Positions 44,706-53,967 are shown, counted from the first letter of the stretch. The stretch: 60,066 nt of DNA from Acidobacteriaceae bacterium (GCA_003151435.1 PLXP01000211.1:1-60066), one strand, 5' to 3'. Notes: generated from the letters alone by a model not told the origin. Made by a program: numbers and translations.

Positions 44706-45809
44706 TCAGTGCGTTGGGGCGCATGCCGTACGTTCCTGATTGTCTTTCGAAAGCTGAGTGTACCGCTCGATCTGTTCTGAGGTGATGTCGCGCGCGTTTT
44801 CGCCCTCATTCCGTCGACGATACCATTCAGCGGTGAGCCGGAGAGCATTTTTGAGTGGTAAGACAGGGTGCCAATCTAGGGCATGCGCGGCTCTTGACCA
44901 GTCCAGCTTCAGCATTTGCGCCTCATGCGGATGTGTCTGGCCGTCCACATGCCAATGCGCATCTTCCCCCCAATCTTCGGCCAACTGTCGGACGATCCAC
45001 TCGACCGATTTTGCGTCGGCGTGCTCGGGCCCAAAGTTCCAGGCATCCCCATATTGCACGCCCGCCTCGCATAGTCTTTCCGCAAGCGTCAGGTATCCGG
45101 CAAGCGGTTCCAATACATGCTGCCACGGCCGCACCGCGTTCGGATTGCGAATTTCCAACACTTGTTTTGCGGCGAATGCTCGCATGATGTCCGGCACAAG
45201 TCGATCTTCTGCCCAGTCTCCTCCACCAATGACATTGCCAGCGCGTGCGGTGGCAATCGCGAGCCGATGCCGGTCATATTGTGCGTGCGAAAAGAACGAG
45301 TTGCGATACGCCGATACAACCAGCTCCGCACATGCCTTGCTGTTACTGTATGGGTCGTATCCGCCTAGCCGGTCCGTCTCGCGGTAGGGCCATACCCACT
45401 CTTTGTTCTCATAGCACTTGTCGGTGGTGATGACCACCACTGCGCGGACCGAATCACATTCCCGGACAGACTCAAGCACATTTACCGTGCCCATCACATT
45501 TGTGGCATAGGTGGTGACGGGATCCTCATACGACTTCCGCACCAATGATTGCGCGGCCATGTGAAATACGATCTCGGGGCGGTGTTCCCGGAGTACCACC
45601 TTGACCCGTTCCAGATCGCGAATGTCGGCAATTTCAGAGCGCATGCCCTTCGCCACCTTGGCCTCGTCGAACATGCTGGGATCGGTAGGAGGATCGAGGG
45701 CAACACCACACACATCCGCACCGAGCTGCTGAAGCCAGAGGGAGAGCCAACTGCCTTTGAACCCGGTATGTCCGGTAACAACGACGCGCCGCCCGTGCCA
45801 GAAACTCAT
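44706..45809 (-). CDS. rfbG: CDP-glucose 4,6-dehydratase RfbG
   Basis: A 367-residue extended SDR with the RfbG-specific opening VVVTGHTGFKGSWLSLWLQQLG, the NAD-binding MAAQSLVRKSYEDP, TTDKCYENKEWVWPYRETDRLGGYDPYSNSKACAEL with the catalytic Tyr-x3-Lys, and ARAGNVIGGGDWAEDRLVPD. It converts CDP-glucose to CDP-4-keto-6-deoxyglucose for RfbH. The ATG at 45809 overlaps the rfbF stop by four bases. Confidence 0.97.
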   Translation of the reverse strand: MSFWHGRRVVVTGHTGFKGSWLSLWLQQLGADVCGVALDPPTDPSMFDEAKVAKGMRSEIADIRDLERVKVVLREHRPEIVFHMAAQSLVRKSYEDPVTTYATNVMGTVNVLESVRECDSVRAVVVITTDKCYENKEWVWPYRETDRLGGYDPYSNSKACAELVVSAYRNSFFSHAQYDRHRLAIATARAGNVIGGGDWAEDRLVPDIMRAFAAKQVLEIRNPNAVRPWQHVLEPLAGYLTLAERLCEAGVQYGDAWNFGPEHADAKSVEWIVRQLAEDWGEDAHWHVDGQTHPHEAQMLKLDWSRAAHALDWHPVLPLKNALRLTAEWYRRRNEGENARDITSEQIERYTQLSKDNQERTACAPTH

Positions 45810-46582
45810 GACCACACCTTCCACGGGGCCTTTCCGGTGGCCCAGAGTTCCTCAAGCACCTCCCTGTCATGGACGGTATCCATCGGCTGCCAGTATCCCT
45901 CATGCTGAAAAGCGGAAACTTGACCTTCAAGCGCTAACTGTTCCAACGGTTCACGTTCCCAAACGGTGGCGTCGTTCTGGATATAGTCGCCCACCTTCGG
46001 AGACAGAACAAAGAAGCCACCATTTACCCACCGGCCATCGCCGCGGGGTTTCTCCATGAAGGTACGCACGTGCGAACTTCCATCAATCCCAAGCGCGCCG
46101 AACTTTCCCGTCGGCTGGGTCGCGGTGAGCGTTACCAATGATCCCTGGCTATTGTGAAACTCTATCAGTTTCGAAATATTTACATCTGAAACTCCGTCTC
46201 CATAAGTGAAACAGAATGATTCTTCGTCCACGAGATACGGCAACACCCGTTTTAGGCGACCTCCCGTCATGGTGTTTGCGCCCGTATCGACCATTGTCAC
46301 GCGCCATGGCTCACAGTTATTGTGATGAAATTCTAGCTGATTGGTCGCAAGGTCTACCGTCACGTCTGAGGAGTATAGAAAGTAGTTCGCAAAGAATTCC
46401 TTGATAACATGGCCCTTATATCCAAGACACACAATGAATTCATTGATGCCGTAAGCGGAATATATCTTCATGATATGCCAAAGTATAGGCCTGCCGCCGA
46501 TCTCCACCATGGGCTTCGGCTTGAGTGATGTCTCTTCACTTAGCCTGCTCCCGAGTCCGCCTGCAAGAATCACGGCCTTCAT
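45806..46582 (-). CDS. rfbF: Glucose-1-phosphate cytidylyltransferase RfbF
   Basis: A 258-residue nucleotidyltransferase with the signature KAVILAGGLGSRLSEETSLKPKPMVEIGGRPILWHIMKIYS and FCFTYGDGVSDVNISKLIEFH. It makes CDP-glucose from CTP and glucose-1-phosphate, the entry step to CDP-3,6-dideoxyhexoses. AGGAG precedes the ATG. It is the first of rfbF-rfbG-rfbH, 9 bases after the chain-length gene. Confidence 0.97.
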   Translation of the reverse strand: MKAVILAGGLGSRLSEETSLKPKPMVEIGGRPILWHIMKIYSAYGINEFIVCLGYKGHVIKEFFANYFLYSSDVTVDLATNQLEFHHNNCEPWRVTMVDTGANTMTGGRLKRVLPYLVDEESFCFTYGDGVSDVNISKLIEFHNSQGSLVTLTATQPTGKFGALGIDGSSHVRTFMEKPRGDGRWVNGGFFVLSPKVGDYIQNDATVWEREPLEQLALEGQVSAFQHEGYWQPMDTVHDREVLEELWATGKAPWKVWS

Positions 46583-46591
46583 AAGCTCCTC

Positions 46592-47869
46592 TCAGGATGT
46601 TTTTTGCTGCTTGAGGGAAATGGCACTCCGAAGTAGGGAGAGCTTTACGGTAGTTTCTGGATCGTCCTTCAGGTGACGAACGCCGGCTTGGATCAGTGCT
46701 GCGAAAACGCCAAAAAGGAATCCCAACATAGTTGCGCCAATGACAATAAGGCTGCGCTTCGGGAAGGATCGCCTGTCGGGGGGGATCGCGGGGTCGACGA
46801 CCTGAATGAGCGCGCCTTGCTTGGCTTCGTCGAGCTTGGCGATTTCGAACTGCCGCGCAAGGATATCAAAGATCGTCTCGTTGTATTTCACATCGCGCAG
46901 CTTGCGGACGTATTCAAGGCCCGCTGCGGGAACCCGGCCTTTGGGGACGATGAGCTCACCGCCGGCGCTGTCTTCCGAGCCGCCCAGCTTGGCCAACTGT
47001 GCTCGAAGGCTCCCCAGTTCCGTCTGTGCCTGAACCATTTGCGTGTTTTCCCCAGTTGCGTATGTCTGCATCCCTTGAATCTGTACTTCCCTCGCCGTGA
47101 TCTCCGCCCGGAGCGACGCGGCCGATTCGATCAAAGCGCGCGCCTGGCTGTCGAGCTGTATCACTCCCGTGGTTTGTTCTGTCTGCTTTAAAGCCTCCTC
47201 GGCGTTGGCCAAGTTGTTCTTCGCCTGCTCAAGTTCCTGCTCGAAGAAGAGTCTGCGTTGGGAGGCTTCCGTGATGGCGAGATGCTGAGACTGGATGCGA
47301 AACTGGTCGATGTAGCCGTTGGCAAGGTCCGCTGCGCGACGCGGGTCGCGATCCTCCACCGAAATATGGATCAGGCCGTCTTTGCCGCTGCCATCCACGG
47401 TCGCACGCTTCTCGAAGACTTTACGCGCATCGGAGAGATACCGCTTGCGGTACTCCTGCATCAGGCCGAAACGCTGCACCATTGCGTCCTCAACAGTCCG
47501 GCTCCTCAGCATGCCGACGAACATGTCGTTAGGATTCTTGAGTCCGAGACTGCCGCCGGCAAGCGCGGCCATGCCTCCCATGCTGCCCAGTTGCGACGCC
47601 AGCGCGGCGCCCATTGAAGAGCTCTGCTGCGGAGGAAGCAGCATTACAGTGGCGGTGTAGCGCTGGGGCAGAAGCAGCGAGATAACGATCGCGAGAATCG
47701 CGAAGACCGCGGTAACCCAAATAATGACGTTTTTGCGCTCTGCAAGGACAATCAGAAGGTCGAGCAAAGAGATTTCGTCGCCTTCATTTGCCGCGCGCCC
47801 TGCTGCTCCCTGTGCAGCAGGTGAATTGGCAAGCTCATTTAGTTCGGAAGGCGAGATCTCGGTCGTCAT
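46592..47869 (-). CDS. Chain-length/polysaccharide co-polymerase (Wzz/GumC-like), no kinase domain
   Basis: A 425-residue inner-membrane protein: helix 1 at about 47-69 (KNVIIWVTAVFAILAIVISLLLP), a long periplasmic coiled-coil part (FFEQELEQAKNNLANAEEALKQTEQ, ESAASLRAEITAREVQIQGMQT), and a second helix (RSLIVIGATMLGFLFGVFAALIQ) preceded by the Pro-rich IPPDRRSFPKRS. There is no C-terminal tyrosine-kinase domain. AGGA lies before the ATG. It is the first gene of the minus-strand operon and presumably sets polymer length with the Wzy-like protein and contacts the SLBB exporter. Confidence 0.9.
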   Translation of the reverse strand: MTTEISPSELNELANSPAAQGAAGRAANEGDEISLLDLLIVLAERKNVIIWVTAVFAILAIVISLLLPQRYTATVMLLPPQQSSSMGAALASQLGSMGGMAALAGGSLGLKNPNDMFVGMLRSRTVEDAMVQRFGLMQEYRKRYLSDARKVFEKRATVDGSGKDGLIHISVEDRDPRRAADLANGYIDQFRIQSQHLAITEASQRRLFFEQELEQAKNNLANAEEALKQTEQTTGVIQLDSQARALIESAASLRAEITAREVQIQGMQTYATGENTQMVQAQTELGSLRAQLAKLGGSEDSAGGELIVPKGRVPAAGLEYVRKLRDVKYNETIFDILARQFEIAKLDEAKQGALIQVVDPAIPPDRRSFPKRSLIVIGATMLGFLFGVFAALIQAGVRHLKDDPETTVKLSLLRSAISLKQQKTS

Positions 47870-48436
47870 CGGTTCCTGCCGGGTTGAGGACTGACTCTCA
47901 TCAGTAACTCCATTCTACATGGGTGGAACAATTTCGCGTGCCCCACTTCTCGCTTCCAGGACCCGGGCTTCATACCCAAACCACGATGCTGATGCGGTAG
48001 ACCTGGCAGGGTGCAGCGTGCTGCTCAAGGTCGCGTTGGCGAACGCTGGCCGTTCCCGTATTCGAAAGCACAGGGCCGATGATGGAAAGAGGGAATGTTT
48101 TGGTGATTACGCCAAGACTGATGTAGTCCGTGATCAGGGCACCCGGAGGGAGTTCCGCAACCGTACGCGCCACCTGTGGCCTCCTGTGCTTACCGCATAC
48201 AGAATGCCACAAATCCTGTTAAGTGAACAGTATTAGGCCTAGACGGGCGCTAACAAAGCCAACGGTGAAATCGTGTTACTTAAGTAGCTATAAATCAATC
48301 AGATGGCGTAATGTACTCATCGAGTCACGAGGTCTGGTGATTCTTGTTCAACGTTCCGGCATGGCAGATCATCGAAGAGTAGATGATGGCCTGATGATTT
48401 CCAGTTTTAGCGCGCGGTGAAATAAACACTGGCTAA
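47870..48436. other. Intergenic region between polysaccharide operon and priming-transferase pseudogene
   Basis: Apart from the IS4 fragment (separate entry), no gene is seen. The promoter of the 17-kb minus-strand operon should lie at its left end, but I could not pick a convincing -35/-10 pair. Confidence 0.45.
47970..48212 (-). pseudogene. Fragment of an IS4-type transposase N-terminus
   Basis: The minus frame reads VARTVAELPPGALITDYISLGVITKTFPLSI then TGTASVRQRDLEQHAA, which matches the N-terminal domain of IS4-family transposases (pattern ..GxxITDxISLGVLxxTFP...VLxxTGxxSxRxRxLPAH). After this the reading decays (CQVYRISIVVWV) and stops; no DDE catalytic domain or terminal repeats are present. 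It lies directly upstream of the polysaccharide operon, suggesting past insertion or rearrangement. The edges are approximate. Confidence 0.7.
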
Positions 48437-49338
48437 TTGGAGGTAAGCTTGAGCGCCGATTCAGGTCTATCGAGAATTCCTGAGGCGGATATAGTTCCAG
48501 GTCTTCTCGAATCACACCAGGGTAAGCTCGGCATCGTACGGACGAATGCTCACGCTACTTCACTGAAAACCAGCGGTGGACAAGGATCAGCCAGTTCCTT
48601 TCTCGTTCGGACGCTAAGTCCTTGGAACCGGCCAATCGGTAAGCACCTGTTTGATGGGGCTTGTGTCATGTGCAGTTTGCCGGAGTTTGTCCCTGCATTT
48701 ATGATCATTGGCCTTGCCGTGCGTCTCACCTTCCGTGGACCAGTCCTGTTTGTTCAGCAACGCATCGGCCGCAATGGGCGTGCCTTTATCATCGTCAAGT
48801 TCCGCACAATGCGGGTTTGCCGGAGCGTTGCGAACCGTCCTGCGGTCACCAGAAGCGGAAACCAGCTCTTTACCCCTGTAGGCCCTTTCCTGCGTCGCTG
48901 GAAACTGGACGAGTTGCCCCAGCTTTTCAACGAGCTTCGTGGAGATATGTGCCTCATTGGTCCTAGTCCGAAGCTCCCTGAGCATCAAACCTCACTTTAT
49001 TACTGTCGCCTCGGCATCACCGGAGCGGCCACCACCGCCCTCGCCCTTTAGGAAGCAGCCTTCGCTAGATTTCCCACATTGAGCTCAACACCTACTATCA
49101 CGCCGCAATTCTCCCCTTCAAGCAACAGCTTGATGAAGGCTATATGTTCAGTGCGACCTTCGCTTCTGACCTTCACCTCTTTGTCAGAACCGTGTCACGA
49201 GACTGGGATGAGAATATCGTCAAGGAGTTGGCACAAGCGAACAGGCCGAAGGCGCAGCATGCAAAGCCCGCTCCCAAGTTGGTGATGCGGCAAGCTACCA
49301 ATGAGCCCGGGGCGGATTCGGTGACCCTCTCAGTCTGA
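48437..49338 (+). pseudogene. Frameshifted priming sugar transferase (paralogue of 26295 gene)
   Basis: The frame from 48437 gives a recognisable sugar transferase (FRGPVLFVQQRIGRNGRAFIIVKFRTM, KLDELPQLFNELRGDMCLIGPSPK, GITGAATTALAL) and then stops. The missing C-terminus continues in other frames: FRKQPSLDFPH, then IELNTYYHAAILPFKQQLDE and FSATFASDLHLFVRTVSRDWDENI, ending near 49338. At least two frameshifts are needed. Conserved GPRPK is changed to GPSPK, also pointing to decay. The frame-2 ORF begins with 65 non-conserved residues. Confidence 0.8.
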
Positions 49339-49430
49339 ATCGTGGCCCATCCCGAAAGCTCGACATCTCACTCGGAATGCGATACCGCGGCATGACATAA
49401 CACTGGGGAATCGCTATCCTTGTTTGCGAC

Positions 49431-51062
49431 ATGATGGAGCGCAACCCAGGGAATGTGATTCGCTGGTTGTTTGACTCCCGCCACGGTGCGCCGTGCCGGC
49501 TGATCCCGCGGTGGATCTTTCTGCGTGCGCTCGCCGCCATCTATTTCTCTGCGTTCTATTCACTGCTCTTTCAAATCAAAGGGCTGATCGGGCAGCAAGG
49601 CATCCTGCCCGCGCACCAGTATCTGGCTGCTGTTGCCCGGGCCCTCGGTGGCGCGCGCTATTGGTACGCCCCATCGCTGTTCTGGCTCTCCTCCAGTTCG
49701 ACGATGCTGACGGCGGTTACGTGGATCGGCCTGGTTGCTTCCGTCGTTGCCTTGCTCAACCTTTGGCCGCGGCTCAGCTTCTTTGTCTGCTTCGTGTGTT
49801 TCCTTTCGTTTGTTGCCTCTTCCAGCACCTTCTCCAACTATCAATCCGACGGAATGCTTTTGGAGGCCGGCTTCCTGGCGCTGTTCTTTGCTCCGCGCGG
49901 CGTACTGCCCGGTTGGGGCGCCGGCGATCCACCTTCGCGCGCCAGCTTGTTTCTATTGCAGTGGGAGTGGTTTCGCATCTATTTCGAATCCGGCATGGTC
50001 AAGCTGCTCAGCGGCGATCCGCAGTGGCGCAACTTCACCGCCATGGACGAGTACTACCAGAACGGCCCGCTGCCCACCTGGATCGGCTGGTATGCCGAGC
50101 ACCTTCCGCATTGGTTCCACGCCGCCTCGGCCGCAGGAACGCTGGTGCTGGAACTTGGGCTGGTCTTCATGCTCTTCCTGCCGCGCCGTGTGCGCCTCGT
50201 CTGCTTCTTCATCGTCACTCCGTGGGAGGTCGGCGTTATCCTTACGGCTAACTACACGTTCCTCAATTACCTGGTACTGTCGCTGGGCTTTCTGCTGCTG
50301 GAAGATGCGTCTCTGCTGGATTTGGTTCCAGTTCGCTTTCGTCCATCGGAGCAGGCCCACGTTCCCAATGTCCCCGAGCGCGCAGAATTGCTGTCCCTGA
50401 TACGTGACACGAGCCAGGCAAGTATTCGCGAACCCGCAAGCCACCTCAATGCCATCCGCCTCGCCGTCGCCGCGGTCATGCTTTCGTGGATCGCCTACAA
50501 CACAACTGCGGAGATGATTGCCATTCCCTTCCGCCGCAATCCCCTCCCCGCCGCACCCATTGTTGCGCTTGAGCCGTTTCGCATCGCCAACCAATACGGC
50601 CTGTTCGCTGTGATGACGCGCGGCCGCTACGACATCGAATTTCAGGGTTCCAGCGACGGCGTCAACTGGGTGCCGTATCCCTTCCAATGCAAGCCGCAGG
50701 CGCTGAACGAGCCGCCTCGTATCTACGCTCCTTACCAGCCGCGCTTCGACTGGAACCTCTGGTTTGCCTCGCTCGGCGATTGGCAGCAGAACGATATCGT
50801 CCCCCTCACCGAACAGCGGCTGCTTCAGAATGATGCCGATGTGATCGCGCTGTTTCAAAGCAATCCCTTCGCGCAGTCCCCGCCACGTTTCGTCCGTGCG
50901 GTTCTGTGGCAATATTGGTTTACTTCGATGGATGAAAAACGGCGCACCGGCAATTGGTGGCGTCGCGAGTTTCTCGGCTTGTACGCACCTGAGATTACGA
51001 TCGATGCAAGCGGCAAGCCCGCTGTTGTTCAATGGCCAGACGAACTGCAGCCGCACGAATAG
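49431..51062 (+). CDS. Lipase maturation factor (LMF1-like) family membrane protein
   Basis: A 543-residue polytopic protein. Helices include LIPRWIFLRALAAIYFSAFYSLLFQIKGLIG, TAVTWIGLVASVVALLNLWP and RLVCFFIVTPWEVGVILTANYTFLNYLVLSLGFLLLED. The family hallmark segments are SNYQSDGMLLEAGFLALFF, LLQWEWFRIYFESGMVKLLSGDPQWRNFTAMDEYYQNGPLPTWIGWY and the C-terminal RFDWNLWFASLG and RREFLGLYAPEI. The eukaryotic protein helps lipases fold in the ER; the role of bacterial homologues is unknown. The oxidoreductase gene follows after 18 bases, likely one operon. Confidence 0.88.
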   Translation: MMERNPGNVIRWLFDSRHGAPCRLIPRWIFLRALAAIYFSAFYSLLFQIKGLIGQQGILPAHQYLAAVARALGGARYWYAPSLFWLSSSSTMLTAVTWIGLVASVVALLNLWPRLSFFVCFVCFLSFVASSSTFSNYQSDGMLLEAGFLALFFAPRGVLPGWGAGDPPSRASLFLLQWEWFRIYFESGMVKLLSGDPQWRNFTAMDEYYQNGPLPTWIGWYAEHLPHWFHAASAAGTLVLELGLVFMLFLPRRVRLVCFFIVTPWEVGVILTANYTFLNYLVLSLGFLLLEDASLLDLVPVRFRPSEQAHVPNVPERAELLSLIRDTSQASIREPASHLNAIRLAVAAVMLSWIAYNTTAEMIAIPFRRNPLPAAPIVALEPFRIANQYGLFAVMTRGRYDIEFQGSSDGVNWVPYPFQCKPQALNEPPRIYAPYQPRFDWNLWFASLGDWQQNDIVPLTEQRLLQNDADVIALFQSNPFAQSPPRFVRAVLWQYWFTSMDEKRRTGNWWRREFLGLYAPEITIDASGKPAVVQWPDELQPHE

Positions 51063-51080
51063 CCGGAGGAAGAGAACACG

Positions 51081-52505
51081 ATGAGGCGCGCATACGTGAT
51101 CGGGTCGGGCCCTAACGGACTGGCTGCGGCTATCGTCCTGGCGCAGGCAGGTCTCTCCGTCGAGGTCTTTGAAGCGGAAGCCGAGCCTGGCGGCGCCACA
51201 CGCACGCTGCCGCTCACGCTCCCCGGCTTCCTCCACGACTTTGGTTCCGCGGTTCATCCGTTGGCCGCCGGGTCACCATTCTTCAACACGCTTCCGCTGG
51301 CCGATTACGGTTTGGAGTGGGTTCATGGCGACGCGCCTCTTGCGCATCCGCTCGATGATTGCTCCGCCGTTGTACTCGAACGCGATCTCGGTGATGCGGA
51401 GAGAGAGTTCGGCGGCGATGGCAGATCGTGGCGACGCCTGATGCAACCTCTCGTTGACCATTGGCAGCAATTTGCGGAGGACACGCTTGGGCCCATCGTT
51501 CGTATTCCGCGTCATCCCTTGCGTATGGCACGCTTTGGGCTGGCGGCGGTCCAGCCGGCACAGACGCTCGCGGACGGCCATTTCGCTGGTGTGCGTGCGC
51601 GGGCGCTTTTTGCAGGGCTGGCGGCGCATTCGTTTCTCAGCTTCAATCGGCCGCTGAGCTCCGCAGTCGCATTGATGCTGGGCGCTTCGGCTCACGCCGT
51701 TGGCTGGCCAGTGCCTCGTGGAGGCGCGAACGCCATTTCCCATTCGCTGTTGGCCCATCTCCGCACGCTTGGCGGCACGCTCCGCACATCCCGACGCATC
51801 GATGCGCGTACCCTTCACGAAATGGACGGCGATAGCACGCTCACACTTTGCGATACAACTCCAGGCCAATTACTGTCGCTGGCGGGCGATCGTCTCGCGC
51901 CCAGGTTCCGGCGCACGCTTGATCGATTTCAGTACGGGCCGGGTGCATTCAAGGTCGACTATGCTCTCTCCGAACCTGTCCCGTGGCGTGCGCCGCAGTG
52001 TCGACGCGCAATCACCGTGCATCTTGGCGGGACCTTCGAGCAGATTGCGGCGGCGGAAGATGCGGTTGCCCGCGGCCGCCACGCCGAGCAGCCTTTTGTA
52101 CTGGTCGCGCAGCCCACGCTGTTCGACCCGTCCCGCGCGCCGCAGGGCAAACACGTTCTATGGGCCTATTGCCATGTGCCCAACGGCTCCGCCGTCGACA
52201 TGACCCAGCGCATCGAAGCGCAGATAGAGCGATTCGCCCCAGGCTTTCGCGATTGCATCCTGGCGCGCCAAGTCTCGACTCCGGCCGCGCTGGAGCAGAT
52301 GGATGCGAACCTGGTGGGCGGCGACATCAACGGCGGAGCATTCACGGTACGGCAAATGCTGTTCCGCCCCAGCGTGATGAATTACGCCACCGGCAACCCG
52401 AACCTCTATCTCTGTTCCGCATCCACTCCTCCCGGCGGCGGCGTTCATGGCATGTGCGGCTTTTACGCGGCCCGTCTAGCACTTCGCAAAACCGGTAATG
52501 GCTAG
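51081..52505 (+). CDS. FAD-dependent oxidoreductase, CrtI/phytoene-desaturase-like
   Basis: A 474-residue protein of the NAD(P)/FAD-binding superfamily. The dinucleotide-binding start AYVIGSGPNGLAAAIVLAQAGLSVEVFEAEAEPGGATRT is clear, followed by LHDFGSAVHPL and the C-terminal FAD segment NLYLCSASTPPGGGVHGMCGFYAARLAL. This is the CrtI/retinol-saturase-like subgroup that oxidises or isomerises lipophilic polyenes or related substrates. GGAGGAAGAG precedes the ATG. Co-transcription with the LMF1-like gene is likely; the substrate is unknown, and no other carotenoid gene is present. Confidence 0.87.
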   Translation: MRRAYVIGSGPNGLAAAIVLAQAGLSVEVFEAEAEPGGATRTLPLTLPGFLHDFGSAVHPLAAGSPFFNTLPLADYGLEWVHGDAPLAHPLDDCSAVVLERDLGDAEREFGGDGRSWRRLMQPLVDHWQQFAEDTLGPIVRIPRHPLRMARFGLAAVQPAQTLADGHFAGVRARALFAGLAAHSFLSFNRPLSSAVALMLGASAHAVGWPVPRGGANAISHSLLAHLRTLGGTLRTSRRIDARTLHEMDGDSTLTLCDTTPGQLLSLAGDRLAPRFRRTLDRFQYGPGAFKVDYALSEPVPWRAPQCRRAITVHLGGTFEQIAAAEDAVARGRHAEQPFVLVAQPTLFDPSRAPQGKHVLWAYCHVPNGSAVDMTQRIEAQIERFAPGFRDCILARQVSTPAALEQMDANLVGGDINGGAFTVRQMLFRPSVMNYATGNPNLYLCSASTPPGGGVHGMCGFYAARLALRKTGNG

Positions 52506-52611
52506 CCGCGATCGACCGTCGCCCAGCACATTTTGTAACTCATCGACTTCAACGCTGTTTCTGTTAGCATTCTCCCCGAGTCAATCACTTGAGGGGGATT
52601 GTGTTTTGCAG

Positions 52612-53952
52612 ATGAAGCGCATGGTTCTTTTGCTGTTTTTGTGCTCTGGCCTGGCTTTCGGCCGGCAGCCCTCATCTCCTTCGACTGCCTCATCCGTTCA
52701 GCCTTCGCGCGAGACATATCTCAAGCTCGCCGCGCAGGTCGACGACGCGCTTCACACCGATGTGCTCAACGTCTGGTTTCCGCGATCGGTCGATCGTGAG
52801 CATGGTGGATTCCATTCCCACTTCACGCGCGATTGGCAGTGGGCGCCCAGCGACGGCAAGTTCTCTGTCTTCCAAGGCCGCATGACGTGGGTCGCATCGC
52901 AAGTGGTGCTGCGCGACCCAAAGCTGAAGCAGGAATTCCTGCCCATCGTGCATCAGGGCGTGGACTTTCTCCAGAATGTGATGTGGGATAAGCAAGACGG
53001 CGGGTTCTATTGGGGACTCGACGACGAGGGCAAGGTCACTCCGGCGTTTACCGATGGCAAGCATCTCTACGGCATCGGCTTCTGCATCTACGGAGCAGCC
53101 GCGGCGTACCAGGCCACCGGCGATCCCAAGGCACTTGCGCTCGCCAAAGAGGGATTTCTCTGGGCCGACAAGCACGCCCACGACTCAGCGAATGGCGGGT
53201 ACTTCGAGTGGCTCACGCGCGATGGCAAGCCCATTGTTCCTCAAGTTCCAAATGGGGAGATTGCAATGGGACCCATCAGCCCCGTGAACTACAAGTCGAT
53301 GAACACGCACATTCATCTGCTTGAGGCCTTCACGCAGCTTTACGAGGTATGGCCCGATCCCACGTTGCACGACAGGCTTGAAGAACTCCTTGCCATCGTG
53401 CGCGACAAAATCTGTGTCGAGCCCGGCGTTATGAACCTCTACTTCACCAATCAGTGGCAGGCAATTCCCGATCATGACTCCTACGGTCACGATGTTGAAA
53501 CAGCCTACCTGATGCTCGAGACCGACGAGGTCCTTCACCACAAGGCAAGCGCGAAGTCCGAACGCATGGCCAAGATGCTGGTCGACCATGCTCTCGCCTA
53601 TGGATGGGATCACGACAACGGCGGGTTCTACCGCGAGGGCACCACGTTCGGCAAAACTGAGGACACCATCAAGGAATGGTGGGTCGAGGTGGAAGGGTTA
53701 AATGCGCTGCTGCTGATGCACGATCGCTACGGCAAACAAAACCCCATCTACTTTCAACGATTCCTTGAGCAGTGGGACTTCATCCAAAACCATACGATCG
53801 ACGCGAAATTCCACGGCCTCTACAACCTGACAAAAGCAGATGGCACGCCCATCACTCCAGACAAAGGTGTCATCTGGAAAGCGGCGTATCACGATAGCCG
53901 GGCCTTCTGGAATGTAAGCGAACGCTTGCGCCGGCTTGCAGCAGAGCCATAG
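52612..53952 (+). CDS. Exported AGE-family (N-acylglucosamine/cellobiose 2-epimerase-like) protein
   Basis: A 446-residue protein with a signal peptide (MKRMVLLLFLCSGLAFGRQPSS). The GAGGGGG at 52591-52597 is 14 bases before this ATG; an in-frame TTG at 52606 has better spacing and adds two residues. The (alpha/alpha)6 barrel shows YGIGFCIYGAAAAYQATGDP, MNTHIHLLEAFTQLYEVWPD, SYGHDVETAYLMLE, KEWWVEVEGLNALLLMHD and WKAAYHDSRAFWNVSERLRRL; the conserved His, Trp and Glu fit cellobiose/mannobiose 2-epimerases. It would epimerise the reducing sugar of beta-linked disaccharides. Export is unusual, since most such enzymes are cytoplasmic. Confidence 0.85.
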   Translation: MKRMVLLLFLCSGLAFGRQPSSPSTASSVQPSRETYLKLAAQVDDALHTDVLNVWFPRSVDREHGGFHSHFTRDWQWAPSDGKFSVFQGRMTWVASQVVLRDPKLKQEFLPIVHQGVDFLQNVMWDKQDGGFYWGLDDEGKVTPAFTDGKHLYGIGFCIYGAAAAYQATGDPKALALAKEGFLWADKHAHDSANGGYFEWLTRDGKPIVPQVPNGEIAMGPISPVNYKSMNTHIHLLEAFTQLYEVWPDPTLHDRLEELLAIVRDKICVEPGVMNLYFTNQWQAIPDHDSYGHDVETAYLMLETDEVLHHKASAKSERMAKMLVDHALAYGWDHDNGGFYREGTTFGKTEDTIKEWWVEVEGLNALLLMHDRYGKQNPIYFQRFLEQWDFIQNHTIDAKFHGLYNLTKADGTPITPDKGVIWKAAYHDSRAFWNVSERLRRLAAEP

Positions 53953-53967
53953 GCAACACTCTCTCCA

